Assembly: GCA_903813345.2 (NCBI GenBank)
Contig: CAIIXF020000009.1
Coordinates: 27,502,740-27,566,739 of the forward strand
Direction of reading: 5' to 3'
DNA length: 64,000 bases
Source: Owenia fusiformis
Taxonomy: Eukaryota > Annelida > Polychaeta > Sabellida > Oweniidae
The stretch's first letter is position 1. Each line of letters starts with the position of its first letter. Positions 38,444 through 49,785 of the stretch are shown here, piece by piece. The notes below the pieces were generated by a model. That model worked only from the letters and a program-made list of their open reading frames with translations, did not search any database and was not told the origin of the DNA. The position numbers and the translations under genes are program-made.

Positions 38444-39374
38444 ATACCAGCTTACGGACTCCTCATGATCACAAGTGTGTCGGGACTTCATTTATTTCTA
38501 AAGATTACTTAGTGAAAAGTGACGTATTAGGGCAGTTTGGCCAATGATGAAAATAAGAGTTTCCTCTGACGGAAGTTCATCCATTTGTTAAACAACGTCA
38601 CGTCTTTGTAACCAGGTGGGAACCAGTGACGTTTATTATAAATAGAATGTTACATGTCGTCCTATTAGAATAATAATGTCCCAAGTGTCATTTTTGAAAA
38701 AAGAGATTTTCACAGATTTCCCTTACTTAAATCATCCACTTTGTTCCTGCGATATTCCCATACCTTTCCCTCCTCTCAATAGCCTGCTTTTCAGTGTCAA
38801 TTTGCAAATTGTCCCAACTCCATGATAATTTTAGTACTAATAGCGAAATGGACGCCATACTTCACATGGTGTAATTCAAACACCAAGAGGCAAAGGTTTT
38901 AAACCATTTATTTGTCAAATCGTATCAATTTAATATTATAGAAATCCATGATGTGAGTGCTGACCAACCCCGATATATCTCGGGGTGCTGTCCAGTAATT
39001 GTCACATAATCTGTACCAGTTATCTTACCAAATATTCTAGTGGTCACTAGGGGAACCTGGTAGGGTGCAATTGAAATATTTTGTCATTGGCTTCACAAAT
39101 TGCATATAACTTAGCGCATAGGGTGTTGATACAGTCTATTTTATGCTAATGTGAAAACATGCAATTATGCTTAATTTTCCATCAAAATTGCCAGTCACTA
39201 GCAGAAAACCTCCAAAAATAGCTTTGGCCAGCAGCACGATAAGCTAAATATCAAATACATTGGTTTTGAAGCATAATGAAAGAATACGATCGTGCTTTTC
39301 AAAAAGATGGCAGAGTATTATCATTACTTGATATTGTTGTTGAGTTGTTGTGTACACTTTGTTATTAAATATAT
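38444..39374. other. no gene; partial dispersed repeat
   Basis: 38500-38650 is a reverse, partial copy of the 25-kb and 33-kb dispersed repeat (GACGGAAGTTCATCCATTTG; GTAACCAGGTGGGAACC). A perfect palindrome CCCCGATATATCTCGGGG is at about 38968. Nothing else was recognised. Confidence 0.5.
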
Positions 39375-39560
39375 AGAGGTTATTTAATGGGAGGGATGGA
39401 ATATGGATTTTATTCCGAGGGAAAATATGATATTGGCCAAGGAAAATATCATATTGACCGAGGGCGATAGCCCGAGTGTCAATATGATATTTTCTGAGGC
39501 CAATATCATATTTTCTCCAGGAATAAATCCATATTCCATCACGACCATCAATAACCTATT
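39375..39560. repeat. near-perfect cruciform, about 80-bp arms
   Basis: Arms containing GGAATATGGATTTTATTCC, AAAATATGATATTGGCC and AAAATATCATATTGACC mirror across a centre GAGGGCGATAGCCCGAG. Flanking AGGTTATTTAATGG / CCATCAATAACCT extends the arms. Confidence 0.9.
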
Positions 39561-39767
39561 TATTTCATAATATTTTTTTTTCAATTTTAATGAAGTCATC
39601 AACATCCTCTGTTGGTACCTAGACATATTTGTCACAGTAATAGACCTTTGTCACAGTAATAGACGTAAACTAGATGATAATAATTTCAATTTTCCAAACG
39701 ACTTTTTTACTTCCTGTAGAGATGTGCTAGACGAAAAGCGTAAAACTCAAGAGACATTACCGGGAAT

Positions 39768-39870
39768 ATTTCTGATACGGGATCTGATACGGGATTTTTG
39801 CTGATACGGGATCCAATACGGGATCTGATACGGAATTAAGGCTGATACGGGATCTGATGCGGGATTTTTC
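39768..39870. repeat. short tandem repeat (TGATACGGGATC)n
   Basis: About seven degenerate copies of TGATACGGGAT(C/T)-type units. A further palindromic CCTG/CAGG patch follows at 39885-39915. Confidence 0.8.
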
Positions 39871-41574
39871 AAATAACACTTTTATTCCCTGTTATTTTCC
39901 CAGGGAAAACATGTTATTATGGAATAAATACATATATCAGATGTGCCATCGAAATAGAATAAATATATTCTCCTGCCATGTTACAAACATTGTCAGAACA
40001 CTTCATAGATGTTTGATCTGTATGTTCTGATGGAGATCTCAAGAACAATATAGTTACTAATGGTGGTACGACATACCGTATCGTATCACGGTATGTAATA
40101 GTGTTATTTATTGACACATATTAGAGAACGATTATTCAAAGCTGCCATTTCAAAAGAAAAATATATTTTGCCCAAGCACTTTGTACTTCTTCAAGTGGAA
40201 ACCTGCTAACGTGATACGTAGATTAGAATTAGATACATAGCTGTAGTATATCATCCAAAAATAAAGCTTCTAAAAAATGGATCTCCGACCCGGGCACTCT
40301 TAAGCTTAACATAAGAAAATAATCAATGAAGTAAGTGTTCGGGTAAACTTGTTGAAAAACAGCGTGGTACAACTTTCTCAAGGAACTTAAAAACATTGTT
40401 TTAATTTCCCATGAACATAGTGTTTTTCGATCGACCCCACAACATGAAATTAATATATACATGTAACAGTTCTTAGAGTATTCCAGTTTTTGACTTGAAA
40501 TGACTTCACAAAATGGACTGTGGCTGAACACAACTTTACATTATCTTGTACCCTGTACTGACATTATGCATGGCAAATGTTCTTTATTAAAATGAAAAAT
40601 GAATGTATCTATAAAATTCTGGAGAAAAATTATGATTATCAAATTAGTTCTTGCAGACAAAAACTTGATTTGTACTTTTTACTACATGTTATTATACTTA
40701 TTGAATCAATGAAATAATTTTCATGTTTTCATTGTATTAAAATATGAATGTTTCAAATATACTGTACTCGGTATCAGCTGATTGGAAATTCTCCCACATC
40801 ACAGTGCATGTGAGGGGAAAAGAATAATCTAGGTGAAAATTCTGAAACGTTCCCTAAACCAAAATATAAGTGCATTAAAGTAGGGATAGGAATAGAGTGA
40901 ATAATTGGAAATGTTCACAGTCCTTACCGAGAAAATACACCCTCGTCATTTATTCGTACTACTACAACGTCTAGTGAAATTCCTATCAATTTATCGAACA
41001 AATAAACAAAAGTGGTCGGTTCAATGGAATTTTGGGGTTTCAATGGTTTATCTTTCCTGTTGTTCATTTCGTCCTCATGAATATTCAACATCACCGTGAA
41101 CATAGCACTATAAAAATGTGCAAGATCTCGTTAACAGACAACAGCAAACTTCACATACATACATGTACCCCTAGGCCCTATTTATGTGATTAGATTTGCA
41201 AATAAATTAGTACTTTAATATGCAGTCAGATATTCTGAATATAGTAACTCAGACAAAGTTTTCTACATAGTTCTACATTTGGCTGATAAAACTTGGAGTA
41301 ACTATTATTTAGAGAAATACCTTCTCTACATTCATACGTGACAGGTTTTAAAAAGGCGGAACTGCGCATGTCACGTGTAAATAAGGTTAAAGGTCGAGAA
41401 ACCTTATATGGGGCAGAATATCGATGTAGCATTCTGGGAGCCAATCCTCCTTGTTTATACGAATGACAAAGAGTCAGTTCTATGCTGTGTTGTCATGATG
41501 TTGATTAATTATACTGTAACAACATATTTTCGACATCGTAGGATATATCAAATTATTATGTTTCATCATGACAA
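39871..41574. other. no recognisable gene
   Basis: AT-rich. 41405-41450 resembles 27518-27572 (GGCAGAATATCGA, CTGGGAG, AATCCTCC). Confidence 0.4.
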
Positions 41575-41882
41575 ATTAGTTAGAAACCCATGCCTCTCTA
41601 TCGTTTCAAAAAATTTACCCAACGTGGCGGTCTCTGTTAATTTATGGCATCCATACTTTTCTGAAAGGTAACACTTTGAGGTTCAATTTTTTGCCGGATG
41701 CCCTTGCAAACTCTCATTGGTTGCTCTGTATTGTAGCATTCCGTTACCATGGTTACGCATCTATAGGCATCTTACCTTGGAATCTTAAATCATTTGTAGC
41801 TTTGTCATTATTTTGTCTATAGATATGATATTGGTATCAAATTAAACCTAATTAAATTTCTCATATAATTAAAATATTCAAT

Positions 41883-42286
41883 TATGCAAATGAGCTAATT
41901 TGCATAAATTGTGACGTCATAAATCTATTTTTAGTTCAGAATTTTCAAGTATAGCAATGTATCTTTAAGAAATGAAGCCGTATGGTAGAATTTCTTCAAT
42001 GTGATGACTTTTATTCTATGAGCAGAAGGTTTATGCAACATAAAAGTGAAAACAGATTCAAAATTGGATCAGAACTAACAAAGCTATTAAGCTTTCTGGG
42101 CAGCTACCATGAACGTTATCATTGAACAATTAACTTTAAACATCTTACCTTAGAATTGAAATGTTTGGTAGCTTTGTCATTATTTGGTCTATAGAGGAGG
42201 TCTTGGTATTGAATTGATCCTAATTGAATAAACGGTAACGATATTCAATTATGCAAATTAGCTAATTTGCATAAATTATGATGTCA
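41883..42286. promoter_or_regulatory. palindromic octamer + CRE motifs, left arm (two copies)
   Basis: ATGCAAATgAGCTAATTTGCAT at 41883-41904 with TGACGTCA at 41912, and a perfect palindrome built of two facing ATGCAAAT octamers at 42251-42272 with a decayed CRE (TGATGTCA) at 42279. Octamers are POU-type sites and TGACGTCA is a CREB/ATF site. Use in vivo is unknown. Confidence 0.45.
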
Positions 42287-42762
42287 TCAATCTATTTTTG
42301 GTTCAGAACTTCCAAGTATAGCAACAAATTTATTAGATCCGAGGTTGGATGGTGTAGTTTCTGCATAGTTCGTCATTTATTCTATGAGTGGAAGAGGTAT
42401 GAGCAACATCAAAAAATATTCAAAATTGAATGAGTATTAGTAAAGTAATTCAGCTTTTGAGGCAGCTGCTATGAACGTTACTATTTGACAATCATAAATA
42501 AAACACTGAAATAACAAAAATGAAACAAAGCTGATTCAAGCTTATTGAGTGAAAAAAATATATTTTACATGTCACTAAAGTAGTTGGTGTTTAGAAATGA
42601 TATGGGTATTCATAATTTTGACTATCATTGACAGGGGTCAAAACAGTTTTTTTGATTTTGTAACATGATTTATTGTTTGTGAGAAAGTTATGGATTAATC
42701 AGTTAGTGAATGGGTGAATCAGTATGGTGAAATCTGTTATGTAATCTATAAATCTTTGAAAT

Positions 42763-42985
42763 GATTTGCTTCATAGGCGTCAATCTATTTAAAAATGCAA
42801 AACATCGTGACTGGTGAAACATCAATATTTGTGCTGCAATTCAAGCAGTGAACATCTACATGAATTTTTTAACTGATTTGCTTCATAGGCGTCAATCTAT
42901 TTAAAAGGACGAAACATCATGACTGGTCAAACATTAATATTTGTGCACCGATTCAAGCAGTAATCATCTACATGACCTGTTAATA
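42763..42985. repeat. two tandem copies of a 112-bp unit
   Basis: Both copies start GATTTGCTTCATAGGCGTCA and include ACATCGTGACTGGTGAAACA-like and CAAGCAGT sequence. Confidence 0.8.
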
Positions 42986-43469
42986 CAAATTGATGACGTT
43001 ATATCACAAAATGTATGTCATTGCTGTTTTTTATGTCACCACCAAAAGCGGTGACATATTGTTCTCCATTTGTCTCCATTTTTGAGACAGCGTTTGACAT
43101 CTGGTGTCTGGCCTTTGGCATCTGTAACAAATGGCAGGCTGAGACATTTTGCATGTTTATGCCTTGTTTGAATTATTTACAAAATGTTATAAAAAATATC
43201 AAAATAATATATTTTTAAAAGCCTCATTTAAAAAACAGCAAGAACATTCATTTTGATTTTATTGCATTGAAGAGGATTCAAAGATTGACTTTTTGCATGC
43301 TGGTGACGTTGCGCCATTCTTACACCTAAAACCTAACTGATTTTACCATACCATATGCTTTTTGAAGAAAGAAATCTTATTTGTTGAATTTTGTAGCAGG
43401 AATCAACTCCCTTCACTCATTTTGTCAGATTACTGGCAGTGACATTAAAGAGACAGTTTTTATAATCTA

Positions 43470-44422
43470 GAGTGTCTCAAAAAATGAACCAAAGGTATAT
43501 CAACAGCAAAGATAAATCAATCAATATTTTCAGATATTTTTGCATAGTCATTGAGGAAAAGCAGGTAAGTTTTCTCTCTAATACTAATTTTTTAGTTCAG
43601 TCTTGCCTTTTTGATGCTTTAACCCTTTTTATACCATGTGTTTAATTTCACCTCCTTACATTTCGATAAAAAAGCCTGCATTCTTACTGCTACATTGTTT
43701 ATCATATATGACAATGTTTCTGGTCGAATGTTTTGAATTTCCTTTCACATGTTGACCTCAAATTGTTCTATGTCTCTTAGCTTGGGATAAACATAAACAT
43801 GGTTCTTGAAGTCATTCCAGAGAAAATGTTTGGGGTGTCAAATCTGTTGAATAGGGAGGCCTTCACACTGTCTTTATATAGAGAGAAGAAATTGCTTTCA
43901 TGGGAATTTTTGTGTGGCCCTTGCTGTACATGGAGGGGCTCAAACTGTCTGGAACCACAGAGTTCTCATTTGGATATCATTCAGTCTCTGTAACTCTGGC
44001 AGAACTCCATTATCAATTAACTGCTAAATCATTTGATGATAATTGAGCTGGTTCTCTGTGATTGTTCTGCCATCTTCAACCTTGGAACTTCTCTGGGGCT
44101 ATTTGAAGGAGCATGTTAGCTAATCCCAAGCCGAAAGACCTAGTACAACATAAAGCCAACACCCAAAAAGAAATTCAAAACGTTCCACCTGAAACATTTT
44201 CAAATGTGATGAACAATGTAGCACAAGGATACAGGCTGTCATCGAAATATGAAGTAAAAAGTAAAGGGTTAAATCATCAAAATGCAAGACTGAACTGAAA
44301 ACTTTGTATTGGGGAGGAAACTTACATGCTTTAGCAACATGATCATGCAAAAATATCTGAAAATATTGATTGGTTAAACCGTGGTGTTAATATACTTTTG
44401 GGTACATTTTTGAGACACCTTG
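43470..44422 (+). mobile_element. degenerate mariner-type transposon
   Basis: Flanked by TA; ends GAGTGTCTCAAAAAATGAAC and, complemented, CAAGGTGTCTCAAAAATGTA, with inverted similarity for about 90 bp. Near 44080-44250 there are remains of a Tc1/mariner transposase C-terminus split over two frames: LELLWGYLKEHV, then ANPKPKDLVQHKANTQKEIQ and VPPETFSNVM. The catalytic part is not readable. Confidence 0.8.
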
Positions 44423-45008
44423 TATTATTTATCATACCAAAGCTATTATAGTTCATAAATAGCATTGCATTTTTATATTAAGTGTTGATGAAGCGAGGAC
44501 TTAAACCCAAGAGTTCCTACATCCATGTGACATTTATTTCCATGTGACTAACAACACCTCAATAGTGTAACTTTGAACAAATTAACGTTTTATCACCATG
44601 TCATCCATGTGACATTGATATCCACGTTAACATCACCTCTATGGCATTCATTCATGTTATAGCCATCTAAATGTACGTATATGTAAAATCGATATTACCC
44701 ATTACCCATGTCAAGAACCCATATGGCAGTGGTTGAATTTTTCTTTTGTTAATCTATTTCAGTGGTGACTTTCATGACAGGGATGCTTTTTATTCTTAAT
44801 GTTTCCATCATCTTTGTCACATCTCCATGTTCACCTCACCAGTGTGATTTGACTCCCAAATATCATCTGTGTGACATTAATCTCCTTGTTAACATCATCT
44901 ATAGGTGTGACATTGATTCAGCTCCTCTCAGTACATCTTATTGTGATGACTTTTGCCCCAGCGTCCAGGCCTACATGTACATCTGAGACTTTTTGATAAA
45001 ATCTGTTA
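44423..45008. other. spacer in the 8.2-kb unit
   Basis: Loose repeats of CCATGTGACATT with AACATCACCTCTA-like spacers. No gene. Confidence 0.4.
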
Positions 45009-45975
45009 CACTGGGCGTTTCAAAAAAACGCAACAGGTAGTTATCTCGTAAAATCACAAAACTAGTGATGACTACATCAATTTCATTCAATGTACCATAA
45101 AGCCACATCCCTCCTCTTCATTCACATGTGGTAAAGGTAAGGTGAGAAATCCTTCCATTTGCAAAGTGGGTCAAAATTGGCTCTGGACCACGTTTTAGAT
45201 ATTGCAAAAATCAGTGCAAGGGCTAAGTACCTATGGACTTGAAATGCTGTGACTTTTTCTTTTGGAGCTATCTCAGGAGCATCTGTGCTCACAATTCCTT
45301 CACCAGATATTGCAAAACCTCGAGAAAGAATTGCCCATGGGCTGCTTTTCTCTGCTTTAACCCACAGATGACTCCAGGCTGAACCATGCATGACATGGAC
45401 AAATGAGCGCATCTTTATGTGCAAGGAAGTGGTGGCAATTTGGAGAGGTATAGGATAAATTCTTTCAAGTGTATGAGTATGAACACTTTACTGTATATGC
45501 CAAACCTGTCACACCTTCTTCCAATCGCCCCTATGCCCCTTGTAGTGACTTTTGCAATGTTTGAAACTTGAGTCCGAACTGAATTTTGCCCTACTTTGCA
45601 AAATTAATGATTATTCGGCCAGCCATGACTTCCTGTGAATGAATGATATTCCATTGGCAAAGAGGAGTAATTTGGCTTTTCGGTACATTGAATGAAAAGG
45701 ATACAGTCAGCATAGGTTTTATGTTTTCTTCCAATATTGCATCGGGCTCCGTACACTGACTTTTGCGATGTTTATAACTTGACCCAAAGCTAATTTTGGC
45801 CCACTTTGCAAATGGAATGATTACTCGCCCAACCATGACCAAATATCAATGAATGATATATCATTGTAAAGAGGAGACACATGGCTTCATGGTGCATTGA
45901 ATGAAATCAATGATGTTATCACTGGTTTTGTGCTTTTCCGAGATAACAATCTGTTGCGTTTTTTGATACACACTG
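45009..45975. mobile_element. non-autonomous mariner-like element, long TIRs
   Basis: TA-flanked ends CACTGGGCGTTTCAAAAAAA and, complemented, CAGTGTGTATCAAAAAACGC, with both continuing into CGCAACAG and inverted similarity for more than 100 bp. The interior has two diverged copies of a CACTTTGCAAA..ATGATTA..CCATGAC block. Its minus-strand frames match no transposase I know. Confidence 0.8.
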
Positions 45976-47281
45976 TATTGATTAGATCTTCATTAGATTA
46001 GATCATTCCATATTAAAGCTTCTAAACTATAAAAAGTGTAAATTAAAATAGTTTAGATTCAACCTCTGTCAATCATACTACGTGATTAACTCCTTTATTT
46101 TGCACTTAAATCTCCTGTTGTTACGGTTCTCAGTTTTGAATGGTATCCATAGCCTATGGGGATATACCTGAAATCCATCCATTTCAGACTCATATTTTTC
46201 ATAGATTTTTGGTATTTCATATTTTGGAAACCTTTTAAAACAAGTTCAGATTACAAGTCCTATACCATACATACTTTGGGACATAAGAGATAGATGTAGG
46301 AAACCTATATGTAGATGTAGGAATTGTTAGTTAAAGTCCTACAAAAATCAATTCTTTCAAAAATATTTTAAAGGGCATTTTTTCGTCGTGACTATTTTGA
46401 TCAATAGACTTTAATTTCAGGATTACTGGTACTACTACTGAGCTCTTGTATGGATTTTGTCATCATTTTTCATTGCATATCGAAGAGGTTATATTATGTA
46501 AAATTATATAAAAACTACTTTTCATTTTGCTTCTTTAAGTACCTACTATCTGCTTATAGTCCATTTTCAGAAAAGCTATAACATAAATCATTCTAAGGTT
46601 GAATCACCAAGGATTTTGAAGGTTGAAAAATTCCCCTAAAGTAGTTATCACATTAGCTGTATGGGCTCGCCATTTGCCACCGATTGACTTATTTTGGGCA
46701 TTGATTTTTGGAAATGTTAACATATAAGTTCTAAAGTTGACACTCTATCTGTATTTCAAATATAAAATGGTAGTTAAGATTTATTTAGTTTATGTCCAAA
46801 TATAAACAAAATTTTGTTTTCAGCTTTTTCACATGCTAGAAATAAAATGAAACCAGGAATACTCTTCCATATAGATTTTGTAAATATTGATATGTATATT
46901 AGTCAGCATATGTCAAAATAGCATAATTAAAGCATTACTATGTATTCATATGGATCATTGACAGTGTATGGTAAATTATAAAATTAGATTTTAAAATACA
47001 AGATCAAGATCACATGATTTTGACCCCTGTGAATGATAGTCAAAATACATGTAACATTTCCACATACTTTCATGTACAGTTCAATGGAAAAATATGAACA
47101 AGTCATGTACATTTTTACTCAATAAGATTGAAACAACTATGTTTGTTTCTTTTTTTGTTATTGTAATATTTTTATAATTGTCAAACAATGACGTTCATAG
47201 TAGCTGCCCCAAAAGCTGAATAACTTTGCTAATTTTGACCCAATTTTGAATCTGTTGTCTCTTGAATGTTGCCTCTATCTC

Positions 47282-48946
47282 CACGGAGGATAAGCAAAAC
47301 GAGGGCGAAGCCACGGACTGCGACTCGCGTAACTTTACACCGCAGCCCAGCGCCAAAATGGAGGGACATCCGGCAGTGCCTTCTGCTTCTTCCGACAAAA
47401 TAGAGAAATCCAGGTATTTTAAATGCTATCGTAGTGTCTAATCGGTGACCAAAATATTACTCTGTATCTACTGTTGGTCTGTAGATAAGAAAATAAGCAG
47501 TTGTCCAGATCAAGCTAAAACAGTAGCAAAGTCCTGATTTTACCTGTAAAATATGTGCATATTATTTAATTTACTATACATTTGAAAGGAGTTTTATCAC
47601 GTTTCTGATATCTAAAGGTTAGTTGAGGCTCCGAGTATAATTCGTGAAAATGATTTGATAATAGAATGTGTTCATGAGGAGAAAATTAGATTCAAACTGC
47701 GCATTCATAGTGGACGCAGTCCAGTAAACAAAGCTATTTCAACAACGCAACACAGCCTCCATTGATATTCTAAGGAACGCAGTCCAGCCGCGAACACGAA
47801 ATAAATAAGATAGTGTAAACTATATTCCTACGCTATTATTGTTTCAGGAAAAGAAAGTCAGCATCCAGATTATCATTCAAAGTTACGTTGATTAACATAT
47901 ATCTATTACCTGAATCAATGTCCCAAATTGCTATATTGTATCGTTTAAGACCTAGAAATATGGCAATTCAATAGCGTATTTGGCAGAACAGTCGAGCGCA
48001 AGATGACAACGTAATATGTTTATTACAAACCAATTTGTGGATAGGGTTAAATATATAGATAATTGTATAGTGGTGAGACTTTTTATAAGAAATAGAAATG
48101 CGAAACAATTAACTTTTTGATGATGCAATAAAAGCTGTTGGGGAAGGGTACATTAACTAGTATTTAAGATATCAGGAAAATATCAAATAATTGGAGAGTT
48201 GGTGAGTTAGTGTAATTTTGGATGATCTTTCCAACAGTCCATCAATATTGCTAGCTACCATAAATTCATGATTTCAGCTGTATTTGACAGCTTGTATATA
48301 TTTGCAGAATGGATTGAGACACGATGTAGGTCTATTAAAATAGCCCTTTATATTCAATTTTGTCCAAAGTTGCTCCATTTCGGCCACACCTGTACACACA
48401 TTGTGCTATCTACCTTTGGCTGTGATTGCGTTCAGCTTCAGATATAAAGCAACACTGAGTCGCGGACTGCGTTGGGCAGATGGATGGACTGCGACTATTA
48501 TAAATTCCAATTTTCTATGTAATTGTGCGATTTCCGCTTACCAAATATCACACGAAGATGTAATTGTAACAACAGAACATGAATAATTATATTAATTCGA
48601 TGTCATTTCTGATTTCTTTGTTTAAATCGGTATATTAGGGACAAATATTGACAAAATTACATTTTTTGTGGCATATTTCGAATTCATTTGTGTTCATGCT
48701 AAACTATTGGACAGCCGAGCACCAAGAATGCCATTGCAGTTGGAGTATGAATATGTTGATCACCGACTGGAACATACTAGCTATTCTGTAGAATATCCAA
48801 ACCAATAATCTACCCCAAATACTAACATGCCTTCCAAATTAAGTTTGGACTTACCGCCATTGTTCAGCTATAATGCGTTGTAACCTCGTTTTGAATTACG
48901 CGAGTCGCAGTCCGTGGCTTCGCCCTCGTTTTGCTTATCCCCCGTG
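47282..48946. mobile_element. non-autonomous Transib-like foldback, 5-bp TSD ATCTC
   Basis: 1,665 bp. The terminal inverted repeat of about 51 bp has one mismatch and starts CACGG(A/G)GGATAAGCAAAA. Identical ATCTC flanks lie at 47277-47281 and 48947-48951. The opposite arm of the host inverted repeat (about 42370-42390) is the uninterrupted version of the target, confirming a clean insertion. Inward from the left end is AAAATGGAGGGACATCC followed by a GGTATTTT donor-like site. Inward from the right end, on the other strand, is AACAATGGCGGTAAGTCC. No transposase is present. Confidence 0.85.
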
Positions 48947-49059
48947 ATCTCCCACTCATCAAATAAAGGTCAAAACTATGCACACATTCTGTCATTCGGC
49001 CTAAGTTCTAATATGTATGTTGCTATAAACTGGGATATTCTGAACAAAAATAGATTGAT

Positions 49060-49467
49060 GACGTCACAATTTATGCAAATTAGCTAATTTGCATAATTGA
49101 ATATTGTAATCGTACAGGAAATTCTATAAGGTTTAATTTGATACCAATATCATATCTATAGACCAAATAATGACAAAGCTACAAACACTTTAAACGTCCA
49201 TGGTAAGATGTCTGAATAAAATTGTCAAATAATGACATTCACAGTAGCTGCCTTGAAAGTTTAATAACTTTGGCAATACTGATCCAATTTTGAATCTGTT
49301 TTCACTTTTATGTTGCTTATACATTCTTCTTATAGTCTAAAAGACCAAACTTTGCCGAAATTCTGACATACGGCCTCAGTTCTAATAGATATGTTGCTAT
49401 TCTCGAAATTTCTGAAACAAAAATTGATTGATGACGTCACAATTTATGCAAATTATCTAATTTGCAT
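49060..49467. promoter_or_regulatory. palindromic octamer + CRE motifs, right arm (two copies)
   Basis: TGACGTCA at 49060 and 49432, each followed 7-8 bp later by an ATGCAAATT..AATTTGCAT palindrome (about 49074-49095 and 49446-49467). Mirror of the left-arm pair. Here both CREs are intact. Confidence 0.45.
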
Positions 49468-49785
49468 AATTGAATATCATTACTTTATGAGAAAATTAAT
49501 TAGGTTTAATTTGATACCAATATCATCTCTATAGACCAAATAATGACAAAGTTACAAATGATTTAAGATTCCAAGGTAAGATGTCTATAGATGCGTAACC
49601 ATGGTAACGGAATGCTACAATACAGAGCAACCAATGAGAGTTTGCAAGGGCATCCGGCAAAAAATTGAGCCTCAAAGTGTTACCTTTCAAAAAAGTATGG
49701 ATGCCATAAATTAACAGAGACCGACACGTTGGGTACATTTTTTGAAACGATAGAGAGGCATGGGTTTCTAACTAAATCATAACAT

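Larger units (their letters stand above)
41575..49785. mobile_element. 8.2-kb inverted-repeat composite
   Basis: Left arm about 41575-42672 and right arm about 46995-49785 are reverse complements once the 47282-48946 insertion is removed. Shared blocks in mirror order include TTAGTTAGAAACCCATGCCT, GGTTACGCATCTATAG, ATTTGCATAA, CATAGCAGCTGCC-like and TTTTGACCCCTGTCAATGAT. Each arm is itself a tandem pair of about 365-bp units. The 4.3-kb centre holds two smaller TIR elements and AT-rich sequence with no recognised coding region. It could be one giant foldback or a large palindromic duplication. Confidence 0.75.

Noticed and set aside
45122-45424. 100-codon minus-strand frame as a transposase
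   Set aside because: No DDE/D or helix-turn-helix signature; it spans the element's terminal repeat, so it is a chance frame.
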